Under the pieces are notes generated by a model, which saw only the letters and a program-made list of their open reading frames with translations, ran no database searches and was not told the DNA's origin. Of a DNA stretch of 64,000 nucleotides, positions 1 through 8,828 are shown one piece after another. Positions within the stretch are counted from its first letter, which is position 1, and every line of letters begins with the position of its first letter. Position numbers and translations under genes: made by a program. This DNA comes from an uncultured Lachnospiraceae bacterium (GTDB taxonomy: Bacteria > Bacillota > Clostridia > Lachnospirales > Lachnospiraceae). Location of the stretch: the NCBI GenBank assembly GCA_910585215.1, contig CAJUDQ010000008.1:1-64000 (forward strand). Reading direction: 5' to 3'.

Positions 1-18
1 TCCTTTTTTTTTTTTGCA

Positions 19-1272
19 TTATTCTTCCTGAAGCCATTTCTCTTTATTGTAATACTGTGCAACCAGTGTCTTAATTCTCTCTGTTGGCGACAATACTGGT
101 TCTGTGGAACCATCTTTATTTAAAGTATCTATAATCAAAGCAATCAATTTACTCATATCAGCAGAAAGATAATATGGTTTTTTTAACAACTCAGGCTTGC
201 GATAAGTCAGATTGGTGGTAATCACATAATTAATATATCCTTTTTCATAATATTCATCAAATTTTTCCATACCCTCTGTAAACAGTCCAAAAGTAGTACA
301 GATAAATACTTTCTTTGCCTTTCTGTCCTTGAGTTTTTTCGCCACATCTAAAACACTTTCGCCGGAAGCAATCATATCATCTACAATAATGACATCCTTT
401 CCAGCTACATCGGTTCCAAGAAACTCATGAGCGACAATTGGATTTTTTCCATTTACAACAGTGGAATAATCGCGGCGTTTATAAAACATACCCATATCCA
501 CTCCCAAAACATTCGAAAAATAAACGGCTCTGTTCATTCCGCCCTCGTCAGGACTGATAATCATCATATGGTCATTGTCTATCTGAAGGTCACGGTCTAC
601 CTTTAAAATTGTGCGGATAAATTGATACGGCGGCATATAATTGTCAAATCCGTTAATTGGAATCGAGTTGACTACCCGCGGGTCATGAGCGTCAAATGTA
701 ATGATATTCTGCACTCCCATATCCGCAAGCTCCTGAAGCGCCAGTGCACAGTCAAGAGATTCTCTCTTTGTACGCCTGTGCTGTCTGCCTTCATACATAA
801 AAGGCATAATCACATTGATTCTTTTTGCAGTGCTTGAAGCGGCGATAATTCTCTTGATATCCTGAAAATGATTATCCGGAGACATGTGATTTTCATGTCC
901 AAATGCAGTATATGTAAGACTGTAATTCCCTACATCTGCCATAATAAATACATCTGCACCTCTGACTGACTCCTCCAGAACTCCTTTTGCCTCACCCGTG
1001 CCAAATCTTGGACAGTGGCAGTGCAGAAGATAGGAATTGCATTTATAGCCTTTAAACTCAATTGAAGAATGATTGTGAGAAGAATGCTTAGAGGAAGCAT
1101 TTGAAGAACTCTGTGAGGAATTCTCAGAGGAACTCTCTGAGGAATGATGGCGCCTCTGTAAAAATATATGCCTGTCCACCATTTCCGCAAGCTCGGTGCA
1201 GCTCTCCAAGGCCGCGATTTTCAGTGGAGCAACTGGAATTGTTGTAATATCTGTAATAAATGTACTTGACAT
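19..1272 (-). CDS. prs: Ribose-phosphate pyrophosphokinase with Ser/His-rich insertion
   Basis: Makes PRPP from ribose 5-phosphate and ATP for nucleotide, His and Trp synthesis in the cytosol. The C-terminal half carries the PRPP-binding loop VIIVDDMIASGES, and the middle has the phosphoribosyltransferase-fold segment PFMYEGRQHRRTKRES. I chose the second ATG (417 aa) because GGAGGA lies 7 nt before it; the first ATG, 15 nt upstream, has no ribosome binding site. This is longer than the usual 310-320 aa. Part of the excess is a low-complexity stretch made almost only of Ser and His, about residues 42-70. It lies downstream of the GH25 gene and beyond a strong hairpin, so it probably has its own promoter. 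The enzyme identity is secure; the role of the insertion is unknown. Confidence 0.93.
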   Translation of the reverse strand: MSSTFITDITTIPVAPLKIAALESCTELAEMVDRHIFLQRRHHSSESSSENSSQSSSNASSKHSSHNHSSIEFKGYKCNSYLLHCHCPRFGTGEAKGVLEESVRGADVFIMADVGNYSLTYTAFGHENHMSPDNHFQDIKRIIAASSTAKRINVIMPFMYEGRQHRRTKRESLDCALALQELADMGVQNIITFDAHDPRVVNSIPINGFDNYMPPYQFIRTILKVDRDLQIDNDHMMIISPDEGGMNRAVYFSNVLGVDMGMFYKRRDYSTVVNGKNPIVAHEFLGTDVAGKDVIIVDDMIASGESVLDVAKKLKDRKAKKVFICTTFGLFTEGMEKFDEYYEKGYINYVITTNLTYRKPELLKKPYYLSADMSKLIALIIDTLNKDGSTEPVLSPTERIKTLVAQYYNKEKWLQEE

Positions 1273-1429
1273 CTTTCTATCCTCCATGTATGATTCGGTG
1301 TTTCGTGATTATAGAATTTTACCATTTATCGATTTTTTAGTCAATATACGAGAAGCACTTTCTGTTTTTCTATTTGTGTATCAGTATTTTATCAGATTTC
1401 ACATAACAGCACAGAAATCAGAAACTGTT

Positions 1430-1489
1430 GCATTAAGAAAAAGCATTCAAAATATAATAATTTATATTTTGAATGCTTTTTCTTAATGC
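1430..1489. terminator. Perfect 28-bp hairpin between GH25 gene and prs
   Basis: A perfect inverted repeat with 28-bp arms and a 4-nt loop (taat) lies 58 bp past the stop of the GH25 muramidase. The outer arm begins gcattaagaaaaagcattc. It is well placed to end the pgeF/GH25 transcript, but the A/T tracts are inside the stem and none follows it. A small palindromic element is therefore also possible. Confidence 0.6.
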
Positions 1490-1547
1490 GATAACGCTGT
1501 TATTTTGTTTATAAGCCTGAAAAGCCGTTTTTCCAATTCTTATTTTC

Positions 1548-2597
1548 TCACTCTACAAACATCATGTTCACATCACAGTCAGTTGTCACTCCATCTACTT
1601 TCCCGTCACTTGCATACTGCCACATATCTACCTTATATGGCACATAAATATCATCACTGTAATATGCAAACCACAGTTTATAGTCCTGAAGCTCCTCCAA
1701 ATCAACCAGCTCTGATATTGTGGCAATATTTCCATAAAGCATTGCTTCATACCCTGAATCCTCTATCTTTTCCATAAATGCCTTTGCAATTTTTGTCATT
1801 TCCTCCTTAGGTACTGCTTCATGCCTTGCAGTATCGCCTGCGATTTTTTCCAAATCAAACACTACCGGAAGATTAATTTTATAAGGCTTTATCGCTTTTA
1901 AAACAAATTCTGCCTCTTCCTCTGCTTCCTTTTCTGAAATGGCTGAAGTAAAGAAATATACCCCTGTGTCTAAATCCTCTGCCAATGCACCTTTTATATT
2001 CTTGTCAAAATTGGAATCCGCCACAATTTCACCGGAACCATAGCCTCTGACACCCACACGGACCATGGCACCGTCTATACCATAATTTTTTACAGCCTCC
2101 CAGTCTACAGCTCCCTGATATTTCGAAACATCAATCACATTTTTTGTTACAGCTTTTCCATCCACCTGAAAGCTTCGAAGTCCTGTTGTCTCATCTGTCA
2201 CAAATTCACCGCTGGAATAATCTGCCATTTCCACATCCAAAATCGGTACAAACTGATAATTCGGTGAACCCGTATACACAAGATACTTTCCTTTATACTG
2301 CTTTCTTAAAAAAGACACCACGCTGCTTTGTCCGCTGAGTCCCTCACGAAACTGCTCCATTACAAGCTCATTTTCCTCGGCACGCTCTTCCTCCAGCTTT
2401 GCAGATACCTCCTGTTTTACAATGCTGTTTTTGTTCTCCTCTAAATACTGATAATCTTCTTCCAGCGTTTCATAATTTTCCTTCAATTGCAAATGCTTTC
2501 TCACCAAATAACCGGAAATTCCCATAACAGCCACAAGAACAGCCACAAGAATTCCTGTAAAAATTTTAACTCCGTTTCCTTGCTTTCTTTCGTCCAT
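1548..2597 (-). CDS. Membrane-anchored GH25 family muramidase (lysozyme)
   Basis: A predicted cell-wall hydrolase that cleaves the MurNAc-GlcNAc bond. The N-terminus has a short charged segment, one membrane span (about residues 11-30) and a coiled-coil stalk (about 35-75), followed by a linker. The GH25 barrel begins near D156 (IDVSKYQG) and contains the family acidic motif as VFDLEK. The 349-aa protein is thus tethered outside the membrane by an uncleaved signal anchor. The start lies 9 bp past the pgeF stop, so it is the last gene of the long co-directional series before a strong hairpin. The GH25 assignment is firm; its exact role (growth, division or sporulation) is not shown by the sequence. 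Confidence 0.88.
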   Translation of the reverse strand: MDERKQGNGVKIFTGILVAVLVAVMGISGYLVRKHLQLKENYETLEEDYQYLEENKNSIVKQEVSAKLEEERAEENELVMEQFREGLSGQSSVVSFLRKQYKGKYLVYTGSPNYQFVPILDVEMADYSSGEFVTDETTGLRSFQVDGKAVTKNVIDVSKYQGAVDWEAVKNYGIDGAMVRVGVRGYGSGEIVADSNFDKNIKGALAEDLDTGVYFFTSAISEKEAEEEAEFVLKAIKPYKINLPVVFDLEKIAGDTARHEAVPKEEMTKIAKAFMEKIEDSGYEAMLYGNIATISELVDLEELQDYKLWFAYYSDDIYVPYKVDMWQYASDGKVDGVTTDCDVNMMFVE

Positions 2598-2606
2598 TCC
2601 TAATCT

Positions 2607-3518
2607 TTACTCCTCTATCATAAAAAATGCACAAAGGTTTCCACGTTTCCCTCTGCTTGCCCTGTGTGAAAATAAATCCCTGTGATTACAGCAAGTACAT
2701 AAATCAGGAAGTGCAATCCTTTCCTTTAATATGCCTGCCTCCGTAAGTACTCTCTGATTTGCTGCCCACAGATTTAAATAATAACTATCTTCTCTTTTTA
2801 AAACAATCTTTTCCATATCCCATACATCAAACCTCTCTTCGTTGTCAGGAGTTTTACATTGAACTATTTCACTGCAAAACTCCTCTGCAAACTCCTCTGC
2901 AAGATCTTTGCTTACTTCATAACAATTGACACAGATAGATGGACCTATCGCAGCTTTGATATCCTCCGGCTCTGTGCCAAATTCCTGTTTCATTCTCTCT
3001 GTCACAGCTTTGCCGATTCTTCCAATTGTCCCTTTCCAGCCGGAATGTGCAAGACCTATCGCTCTGTGTTTTTCATCCGCAAAATACAGCGGCACACAGT
3101 CTGCAAAGGTGGTAACAAGCGTAATTCCCTTCTCATTTGTTACCAGTCCGTCAATATCAGAATAATCTTTTGGAACAAATACATTTTTTCCTGCATCCTC
3201 TCGATATACTCTTTTTATATTTATGGTATGTGTCTGGTCGGACATGACCGGATTTTGAAATCCATGAGCCCCCAGAAAAAGCGAAAAATTTTTTCTGACA
3301 TTTTCAGGACTGTCACCCATTTTTATAGAAAAATTCATGCTTTCAAACTGCCCGCTGCTGACGCCTCCTGCTCTTGTGGAAAATCCATCTCTTACAAAGT
3401 CAACGTCCTGAAATATACGATAACGAATGGATGGAATCTCTTTTCCTTCTATATAAGTGGTTTCCATATCGTTCTTTTTTTTATGTTCTGTTTTCTTATT
3501 TCCTGTTTTTATAAGCAT
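2607..3518 (-). CDS. pgeF: PgeF/YfiH-family peptidoglycan editing factor (laccase-fold)
   Basis: A member of the YfiH/LACC1 family, cytosolic zinc enzymes described as purine nucleoside phosphorylase/adenosine deaminase or peptidoglycan editing factors. Visible family motifs are DGFSTRAGGVSSG near the N-terminus, TFADCVPLYF, GLAHSGWKGT with the metal-binding His, and the C-terminal DLCTCCN and FSHRASRGKRG. At 303 aa it is slightly longer than typical because of a charged N-terminal extension. The start is supported by AGGTAGAAA directly upstream. It sits between yraN and the GH25 muramidase on the same strand, a setting consistent with a cell-wall quality role. Confidence 0.9.
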   Translation of the reverse strand: MLIKTGNKKTEHKKKNDMETTYIEGKEIPSIRYRIFQDVDFVRDGFSTRAGGVSSGQFESMNFSIKMGDSPENVRKNFSLFLGAHGFQNPVMSDQTHTINIKRVYREDAGKNVFVPKDYSDIDGLVTNEKGITLVTTFADCVPLYFADEKHRAIGLAHSGWKGTIGRIGKAVTERMKQEFGTEPEDIKAAIGPSICVNCYEVSKDLAEEFAEEFCSEIVQCKTPDNEERFDVWDMEKIVLKREDSYYLNLWAANQRVLTEAGILKERIALPDLCTCCNHRDLFSHRASRGKRGNLCAFFMIEE

Positions 3519-3612
3519 TTTCTACCTCAAATCAGGCTGTTTTCATACTTCCTGTTTTTCTATTTCTTATTTCTCATTTTCGATTTTCTGTTTCACTGTT
3601 TCTAAATCGTCT

Positions 3613-3963
3613 TTATTTTATCTCAAATGCATTCTCGATATGTAAAAACTCTTCTCCGACAATTGCTATCACATCAAATCTGCATGGTTTTTCCAAGGCA
3701 TTGTGCTGGTATAAATAATACTGTGCAGATTTGATAATCCTCTGTTTCTTTTGATAGGTAACAGCCTCCTGCGGATAACCGTTTTTTATACTTTTCCGAT
3801 ATTTTACTTCTACAAATACAATTGTTTCATTATCTCTGGCAATTAAATCAATTTCCCCAAAAAAGGTATAAAAATTTTGTTCTAATATGATATATCCTTT
3901 CTCTTGCAGATAAACCGCTGCTTTTTCTTCGTATTTATATCCCTTTTGCCTATGTCTGTTCAA
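3613..3963 (-). CDS. yraN: YraN family (UPF0102) endonuclease-like protein
   Basis: A 116-aa YraN protein with a Holliday-junction-resolvase-like PD-(D/E)xK fold. The motif GEIDLIARDNETIVFVEVKYR supplies the conserved acidic residues and Lys. The start codon is TTG, overlapping the ylqH stop in a TTGA arrangement; there is no internal ATG that would preserve the family N-terminus. Translational coupling to ylqH is likely. In many bacteria yraN lies next to rnhB in this cluster, which agrees with the order here. The biochemical function of the family is not settled. Confidence 0.88.
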   Translation of the reverse strand: MNRHRQKGYKYEEKAAVYLQEKGYIILEQNFYTFFGEIDLIARDNETIVFVEVKYRKSIKNGYPQEAVTYQKKQRIIKSAQYYLYQHNALEKPCRFDVIAIVGEEFLHIENAFEIK

Positions 3964-4253
3964 TGCTTTGCTGTCACCTTTTCCTTTATTTTATCCATTC
4001 TGTCCACAAAAACAAGCACTTCTGCAATAACCCCATACAATTCAGGCGGAATCATTTCACCAAGTTCCAGTTTTGACAGTGTCTTTGCAAGCTTTTCATC
4101 CTGATAAACTGGAATATCCTCCTGCTTTGCTCCACTTAATATTTTTTCTGCCAGTGCACCTTTGCCGGTTGCGATTACGACAGGAGCTTCATTTTGAGGA
4201 TTATATTCAAGGGCAACGGCCACTTTTTTCTTTTCTTTTTTTTCCTGCTTCAT
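3960..4253 (-). CDS. ylqH: FlhB C-terminal-domain-like protein (YlqH)
   Basis: A 97-aa stand-alone relative of the cytoplasmic domain of FlhB/EscU, the export-apparatus switch of flagellar and type III systems. Residues near AVALEYNPQNEAPVVIATG align with the switch region, but the self-cleaving NPTH motif is replaced by NPQN, so autocleavage is not expected. It has no membrane part. GGAGGAGATGC precedes the ATG, 10 bp after the FliK-like gene. The same ylqG-ylqH pair follows rnhB in Bacillus subtilis. No flagellar export genes are in the window, so the job of this pair is unknown. Confidence 0.85.
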   Translation of the reverse strand: MKQEKKEKKKVAVALEYNPQNEAPVVIATGKGALAEKILSGAKQEDIPVYQDEKLAKTLSKLELGEMIPPELYGVIAEVLVFVDRMDKIKEKVTAKH

Positions 4254-4263
4254 GCATCTCCTC

Positions 4264-5985
4264 CTATGCTCTTACATCAAAAGAAAATCTTTTTATATTC
4301 TGTGTTGGTTTTTCAGCTTCAAGAATTTTCTCAAATGGCAATTTTTTTTCGGTGATTTCATCCACAGATAATGACACAGAATATCCAAGCTCTTCCAGTC
4401 TTTTTTTCAGCTCCGGCAAATGTACTTCCACAAGCTTGATAGACGCATCATTATCAAGAGTAAACTTTGTGGAAACCTTTCCATTGACAAGAGAAACCTT
4501 TATATCCGTTGCTCCGAGATATTCCATATCCAGATGAAGAAATGCAGTCAAAGGTCCGTCCTTTGATGATTTGTTTTTCTTTCGGCTCAGCACATACAGC
4601 TCACCTGTCTGCTCTCTTCCGTTTAATTTTACTGGAAGCTGTACATACGCAGCCATTTCATTTAAATCCGACATAAAGTTCATATTGTTTTTCAAATCAC
4701 CGGCAGCAGTCATAAGTTTTGACTTTCCCTCCCCCGAAGCTTCCAAAAGTTCCGTCATCCTGTCCGCCGCTTTTGTAATATTTTCATACAACTCTTTTAC
4801 TGCCTTTTCCCCTTTTTCTGCAAGCTGTTCAGGAGTAAGAAGGAGCTTTTCCTTAATTGCTGTCTCTATCTTCTTTACCTCATCGGATAACTGATGTTTT
4901 ATTTCCAAAACTGTCCTGTCCGCAGACTGATTTAAAACCTGCTGGTTTTCAGGCTGATTTGTTTTATTATTTATTTGAAGATTTTCATGCAATGTGTTTT
5001 TACTGTCTGTCTGCTGGTTTTCAGGTGATTTTATTTTATTGTCCGTCTGTATCGTTTCATTTAGTACAGCTTTACCGTCAAGCTGTGGGTTTTGTTGATT
5101 AGGCTTTACAGATTCCCCCGAAATTTTATCGCTCCCCGGGTTCAAAACCTCTATATTTTTTTCTGATGTCTGTGTTGCCTGTGTCATTTCACCGGTATCT
5201 TCCATTTTTGACATGGTAACTGTTATTTTTCCATCCGGAGTTTCCAACTGATTTCCCACAGTTTGAAACAGTTCTTTCAACTTTCCAAACAATTCGCCTG
5301 TCTTTTCCAAAGACTGCATGGTTTCTGCATTTTCCACCATGGAAGAAAGTTCTTTTACAATTTCTTTCATCTGGTCAAGAAGCTTTCCTTCCGCATTTTT
5401 ATATGCTTCAAACTGTGTAATATTTTCCTGCGTCACTGGAATATCATGACTTTTTAAGGAAATAATTGTTTCCACATTTGCGCTTTTAAACTGATTCAAA
5501 AGCCTGCCAATATCTGCCATGGAATTTTTATCAATCGGCATGCCATAGCTCATCATTTCCTTTACTGCTGCCATACTTCTTTCTGTCACTGGAAGAGATG
5601 CTTCCTCCAGTGTCTTTATCAGGGAATTTTGCATATTGGTTCCCTGTATGCTTTCTCCGTTTTCATAAAACGGCTTTAGCAAAATTTTTGCCCCTGTATT
5701 GTCTTTAATCAGAAAAGACAACCTGTCTCCAATATTGACATTCATTCCGTTTTCCAGCATCGCATTTAACATATATTTCCCTACCTGTATGCTGACCTGA
5801 TTCCCCTGAACATTTAAAATTTCGCCTTGAAAGACAGAACCCTTTGGCACATTGTATAAAGATAGTTCTCCAGACTGTACCAGTTTTTCCTGCGGTCTTG
5901 TCTGTACCTGTGTTTCTTGAATCTGGGTTTGATTTGTCTGAAACTGGCTGTTTTCCTGCGGTGTGAGATTGGTTGTAATCTGCAT
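4264..5985 (-). CDS. ylqG: FliK-like hook-length-control domain protein (YlqG)
   Basis: A 573-aa hydrophilic protein with no signal peptide or membrane span. The middle (about residues 290-360) is a Gln/Asn/Lys-rich repeat region with variants of PENQQ and LNQ. The C-terminal ~120 residues resemble the Flg_hook domain of FliK (LHLDMEYLGATDIKVSL, then a helical tail). It is followed 10 bp later by the FlhB-tail protein, the partner such a domain would be expected to touch. An excellent GGAGGGG site precedes the ATG. It occupies the ylqG position after rnhB. Its function is unestablished; the family match rests on the C-terminus and the neighbourhood. Confidence 0.75.
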   Translation of the reverse strand: MQITTNLTPQENSQFQTNQTQIQETQVQTRPQEKLVQSGELSLYNVPKGSVFQGEILNVQGNQVSIQVGKYMLNAMLENGMNVNIGDRLSFLIKDNTGAKILLKPFYENGESIQGTNMQNSLIKTLEEASLPVTERSMAAVKEMMSYGMPIDKNSMADIGRLLNQFKSANVETIISLKSHDIPVTQENITQFEAYKNAEGKLLDQMKEIVKELSSMVENAETMQSLEKTGELFGKLKELFQTVGNQLETPDGKITVTMSKMEDTGEMTQATQTSEKNIEVLNPGSDKISGESVKPNQQNPQLDGKAVLNETIQTDNKIKSPENQQTDSKNTLHENLQINNKTNQPENQQVLNQSADRTVLEIKHQLSDEVKKIETAIKEKLLLTPEQLAEKGEKAVKELYENITKAADRMTELLEASGEGKSKLMTAAGDLKNNMNFMSDLNEMAAYVQLPVKLNGREQTGELYVLSRKKNKSSKDGPLTAFLHLDMEYLGATDIKVSLVNGKVSTKFTLDNDASIKLVEVHLPELKKRLEELGYSVSLSVDEITEKKLPFEKILEAEKPTQNIKRFSFDVRA

Positions 5986-6015
5986 CGTTTTCCCCTCCTG
6001 TCCTGGACACTACCG

Positions 6016-6771
6016 CTATTCTATAAAATTTGTGATAAAACTCTTTCTATGTATCGGTGACGCTCCTTTTTCCTTCAATGCCTGAATATGCTTTTCTGTT
6101 CCATAGCCCTTATTTGAAGCAAAATCATAATCTGGATACAGTTTGTCATAATCAGCCATCATTCTGTCTCTTGTCACCTTTGCTATAATACTTGCCGCCG
6201 CAATGGAAATACTTTTTGCATCTCCCTTAATAATCGGCTCCTGTTTATAAGAAATTCCAGGAATTGTAACTGCATCTACCAACACAATATCCGGCTTGTA
6301 TTTTAATCCCTCAATCGATTTTCGCATGGCACTGTAGGTTGCCTGCAAAATATTTATTTCATCAATTTTTTCTGGCGATTCCACACCAATACTGACATCT
6401 AATGCCTGTTTCATAAGAATTGAATACAACTCTTCTCTTTTCTTTTCGGAAAGTTTTTTAGAATCATTGACATATAAGATTCTGCAATCTTTTGGAAGAA
6501 TTACTGCACAGGTCACGACAGGTCCTGCCAGAGGTCCTCTGCCTACCTCGTCAATTCCACATATGTATTGAGCCTGACTGTATTTTTTTTCATAAACACA
6601 CATATTTTCGATACGTTTTAATTCTTCCCTGTATTTTTCAACTTTTTTTTCATACTGTAAAATAAGCTTCTGCACTCCCTGTCTTTCATCGTTTCGGAAC
6701 TCTTCGAGTTTTTCAGCCAGAACAGCTTCTTCTGTATTTTTCAGTATTTCCTTTATTTCCTCTGTTTTCAT
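6016..6771 (-). CDS. rnhB: Ribonuclease HII
   Basis: Cleaves RNA in RNA-DNA hybrids and starts removal of ribonucleotides misincorporated into DNA. The motif CGIDEVGRGPLAGPV carries the first catalytic acids; VNDSKKLSEKKRE and the late DYDFASNKGYGT segments are also typical. I start at the ATG 2 bp after the signal peptidase stop, because GGAGGA inside the end of that gene is well spaced for it. This gives 251 aa with a predicted helical N-terminal extension (about 70 aa) before the catalytic core. It is transcribed with lepB upstream and the FliK-like gene downstream. Confidence 0.95.
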   Translation of the reverse strand: MKTEEIKEILKNTEEAVLAEKLEEFRNDERQGVQKLILQYEKKVEKYREELKRIENMCVYEKKYSQAQYICGIDEVGRGPLAGPVVTCAVILPKDCRILYVNDSKKLSEKKREELYSILMKQALDVSIGVESPEKIDEINILQATYSAMRKSIEGLKYKPDIVLVDAVTIPGISYKQEPIIKGDAKSISIAAASIIAKVTRDRMMADYDKLYPDYDFASNKGYGTEKHIQALKEKGASPIHRKSFITNFIE

Positions 6772-6773
6772 TT

Positions 6774-7331
6774 TTACTCTATTCCTCCAAATTTTCCAAA
6801 AGGATATATGCAAAGAACTGCCTTTCCTATAATATCCTGCTTCTTTTTGCATCCTATTTTTCTGCTGTCAAGGCTGTCATTGCGATTATCCCCTAGAACA
6901 AAGTATTCATCTTCTCCAATCAGAACAGGCTCTGAAGCGTCATATCCTTCCATTTTTTCCTGATGAAGATAATATCCATAGTTTTCTTCAAGTTCTTCTC
7001 CGTCAATATAAATCTTTCCGTCAGTAATCTGAATAGTTTCTCCGGGTAATCCGATAATGCGCTTAATATAATGCACAGGCTCTTTTTTTCCTGTCTCCAT
7101 TTCATTAAAAACAATAATATCAAAACGTTTGGGTGCTGCAAACCGATAAGAAAACTTTTCTACAATCAATTGGTCTCCGTCTTCAAGTGTCGGATACATG
7201 GAGCTTCCATTTACGCTTGTTCTCTGTCCTACAAAGGCGAGTACAAAATAAATCAATGCAATTGCCAGAAAAAGATAAAAACTGGCCTCCAGAAATGCTT
7301 TCAGACTTTTTTTTGCTTTCTCTTCTTCCAT
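6774..7331 (-). CDS. lepB: Signal peptidase I (copy 1, next to rnhB)
   Basis: A membrane serine protease that removes signal peptides from Sec and Tat substrates on the outer face of the membrane. It has one N-terminal transmembrane segment (about residues 14-33), the catalytic Ser in NGSSMYPTL, the catalytic Lys in YIKRIIGLPGE and the C-terminal GDNRNDSLDSR box. Length is 185 aa. It is 13 bp downstream of copy 2 and 2 bp upstream of rnhB. Three paralogues lie within 2.6 kb, which is notable. Confidence 0.94.
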   Translation of the reverse strand: MEEEKAKKSLKAFLEASFYLFLAIALIYFVLAFVGQRTSVNGSSMYPTLEDGDQLIVEKFSYRFAAPKRFDIIVFNEMETGKKEPVHYIKRIIGLPGETIQITDGKIYIDGEELEENYGYYLHQEKMEGYDASEPVLIGEDEYFVLGDNRNDSLDSRKIGCKKKQDIIGKAVLCIYPFGKFGGIE

Positions 7332-7344
7332 AAAATCCCCTTTT

Positions 7345-7890
7345 TTACTGATATTTCAAAGAACCAATTGCATGAAACGGCCATAGTCGAAAAGCGGCTC
7401 TTCCGATAAACAAATCACGCGTTACCGGTCCCACATCTCCTGAACGGCTGTCCGAGCTGTGGTCACGGTTATCCCCCAGAACAAAATATTCATCAGAACG
7501 CAAAGTATATGGTCCATAATCGTCCAATGTCTTCTTATCTTCATCATAAATCCCATAATATTCCTTTAATTCCTGAGAATCAATGTAAATTACGTTGTTT
7601 TTGATTTCCACAGTTTCTCCAGGCAGCCCTATCACACGTTTGACATACCATGTATGAATATCATATTTATAAGAAAACGCAACCATATCATAGCGTTGTG
7701 GGTCTCCTTTTTCATAGGCAAGCTTGCTTACCAGAAGAATATCGTTATCTGACAATGACGGATTCATGGAATCTCCCACTACTTTCATTGGTGCATATAA
7801 AAATTTATTAAATAACAATACAGCAGCCACAATCACCACAATATATAAAACAACCGTAGCAACCATCTTTTTTAAAGCTTTTTTCTTCAT
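7345..7890 (-). CDS. lepB: Signal peptidase I (copy 2)
   Basis: Second type I signal peptidase. I chose the ATG that starts MKKKALKK (181 aa), preceded by AGGAAAAAG, rather than an upstream in-frame start that would overlap most of the rbgA 3' end. A single N-terminal membrane span is followed by the catalytic Ser motif GDSMNPSLSDND, the Lys motif YVKRVIGLPGE and GDNRDHSSDSR. The start lies 10 bp after the rbgA stop. Its C-terminal box, DVGPVTRDLFIGRA, is closest to the common Clostridia SipS pattern. Confidence 0.93.
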   Translation of the reverse strand: MKKKALKKMVATVVLYIVVIVAAVLLFNKFLYAPMKVVGDSMNPSLSDNDILLVSKLAYEKGDPQRYDMVAFSYKYDIHTWYVKRVIGLPGETVEIKNNVIYIDSQELKEYYGIYDEDKKTLDDYGPYTLRSDEYFVLGDNRDHSSDSRSGDVGPVTRDLFIGRAAFRLWPFHAIGSLKYQ

Positions 7891-7900
7891 TTTCTTTTTC

Positions 7901-8806
7901 CTATTCCATCGAACAATCAACACTGGTGCTGACTGGTGGTATATCAAGAGTAATTCTTCCAAGCTTTCCGTTTCTGAAATCATCAATCAGCTGACGGGAA
8001 GCCTTTTTTATATCATAGCTTCCTCCCTTTAAAAGACATCCTCTTACTCTTGCTATTTCTTCTATATTATATACAATATTTTCAGAAGTTTCAATGCTAT
8101 CTGTATTCTTTACATCGATTTCCTTTATATGATATCTTTCTTCTATTACACCTGGATATTCTTTTTCCATAAATTTTAAAAACTCTGCCGCCAGCTCTTC
8201 CACATTTAAGATATCATCATTAATGGAACCTGTCAGCGCAAGACGAAAGCCTGCTGTCTGGTCTTCAAATTTTGGCCATAATATTCCCGGTGTGTCCAAA
8301 AGCTCTATTTCCTTCCCCAGTTTAATCCACTGTTTTCCCTTTGTTACTCCTGGTTTGTTTCCTGTTTTTGTACAGGCCTTTTTTGCATAGGAATTAATAA
8401 AAGTAGATTTTCCTACATTTGGAATTCCCGCAACCATTGCTCTTACAGGCCTGTTTAGAATCCCCCTTTTTCTGTCTCTCTCTATTTTCTCTTTACAGGC
8501 CTGTTTTACTACCTGATTAATCTGTCGGATGCCGGCTCCGGTTCTTGAATTGATTTCCGCCACAAAAAAACCTTTTTTGAGAAACCATTCTTTCCAAATC
8601 TGATTTTTCTTCTCATCTGCCAAATCTGATTTATTTAAAAGAATCAATCTTGATTTGTTTTTTCCTAAAGTGTCAATATCAGGATTTCTGCTGCTCATTG
8701 GAATCCTTGCATCCAGCACCTCAATCACAAGATCAATTAACTTTATATTTTCCTCCATCATCCGCTTTGCCTTGGTCATATGACCTGGATACCACTGATA
8801 ATTCAT
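7901..8806 (-). CDS. rbgA: Ribosome biogenesis GTPase A (RbgA/YlqF)
   Basis: A GTPase required for late assembly of the 50S subunit. It is circularly permuted: the G4 motif NKSD (in LLNKSDLA) comes before the P-loop GIPNVGKST and the G3 motif DTPG. The N-terminus NYQWYPGHMTKAKRMM is the family signature. Length is 301 aa. It stands between two signal peptidase genes; in Bacillus it directly follows rplS and precedes rnhB, so lepB genes have been inserted on both sides in this lineage. Confidence 0.96.
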   Translation of the reverse strand: MNYQWYPGHMTKAKRMMEENIKLIDLVIEVLDARIPMSSRNPDIDTLGKNKSRLILLNKSDLADEKKNQIWKEWFLKKGFFVAEINSRTGAGIRQINQVVKQACKEKIERDRKRGILNRPVRAMVAGIPNVGKSTFINSYAKKACTKTGNKPGVTKGKQWIKLGKEIELLDTPGILWPKFEDQTAGFRLALTGSINDDILNVEELAAEFLKFMEKEYPGVIEERYHIKEIDVKNTDSIETSENIVYNIEEIARVRGCLLKGGSYDIKKASRQLIDDFRNGKLGRITLDIPPVSTSVDCSME

Positions 8807-8828
8807 CTTTGTCTCCCTTTTATTCTAT

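Noticed and set aside
1060..1160. Repetitive stretch that might be a CRISPR or microsatellite
   Set aside because: It is in frame within prs, encodes Ser/His residues, and has no regular repeat-spacer pattern.
2859..3605. Long plus-strand ORF of 248 codons
   Set aside because: It is antisense to pgeF, has no ribosome binding site and its composition (Phe, Cys, Ser rich) is that of a shadow of a minus-strand gene.
4073..4537. Plus-strand ORF of 154 codons over ylqH/ylqG
   Set aside because: It spans two real minus-strand genes and shows no motif; typical shadow frame.
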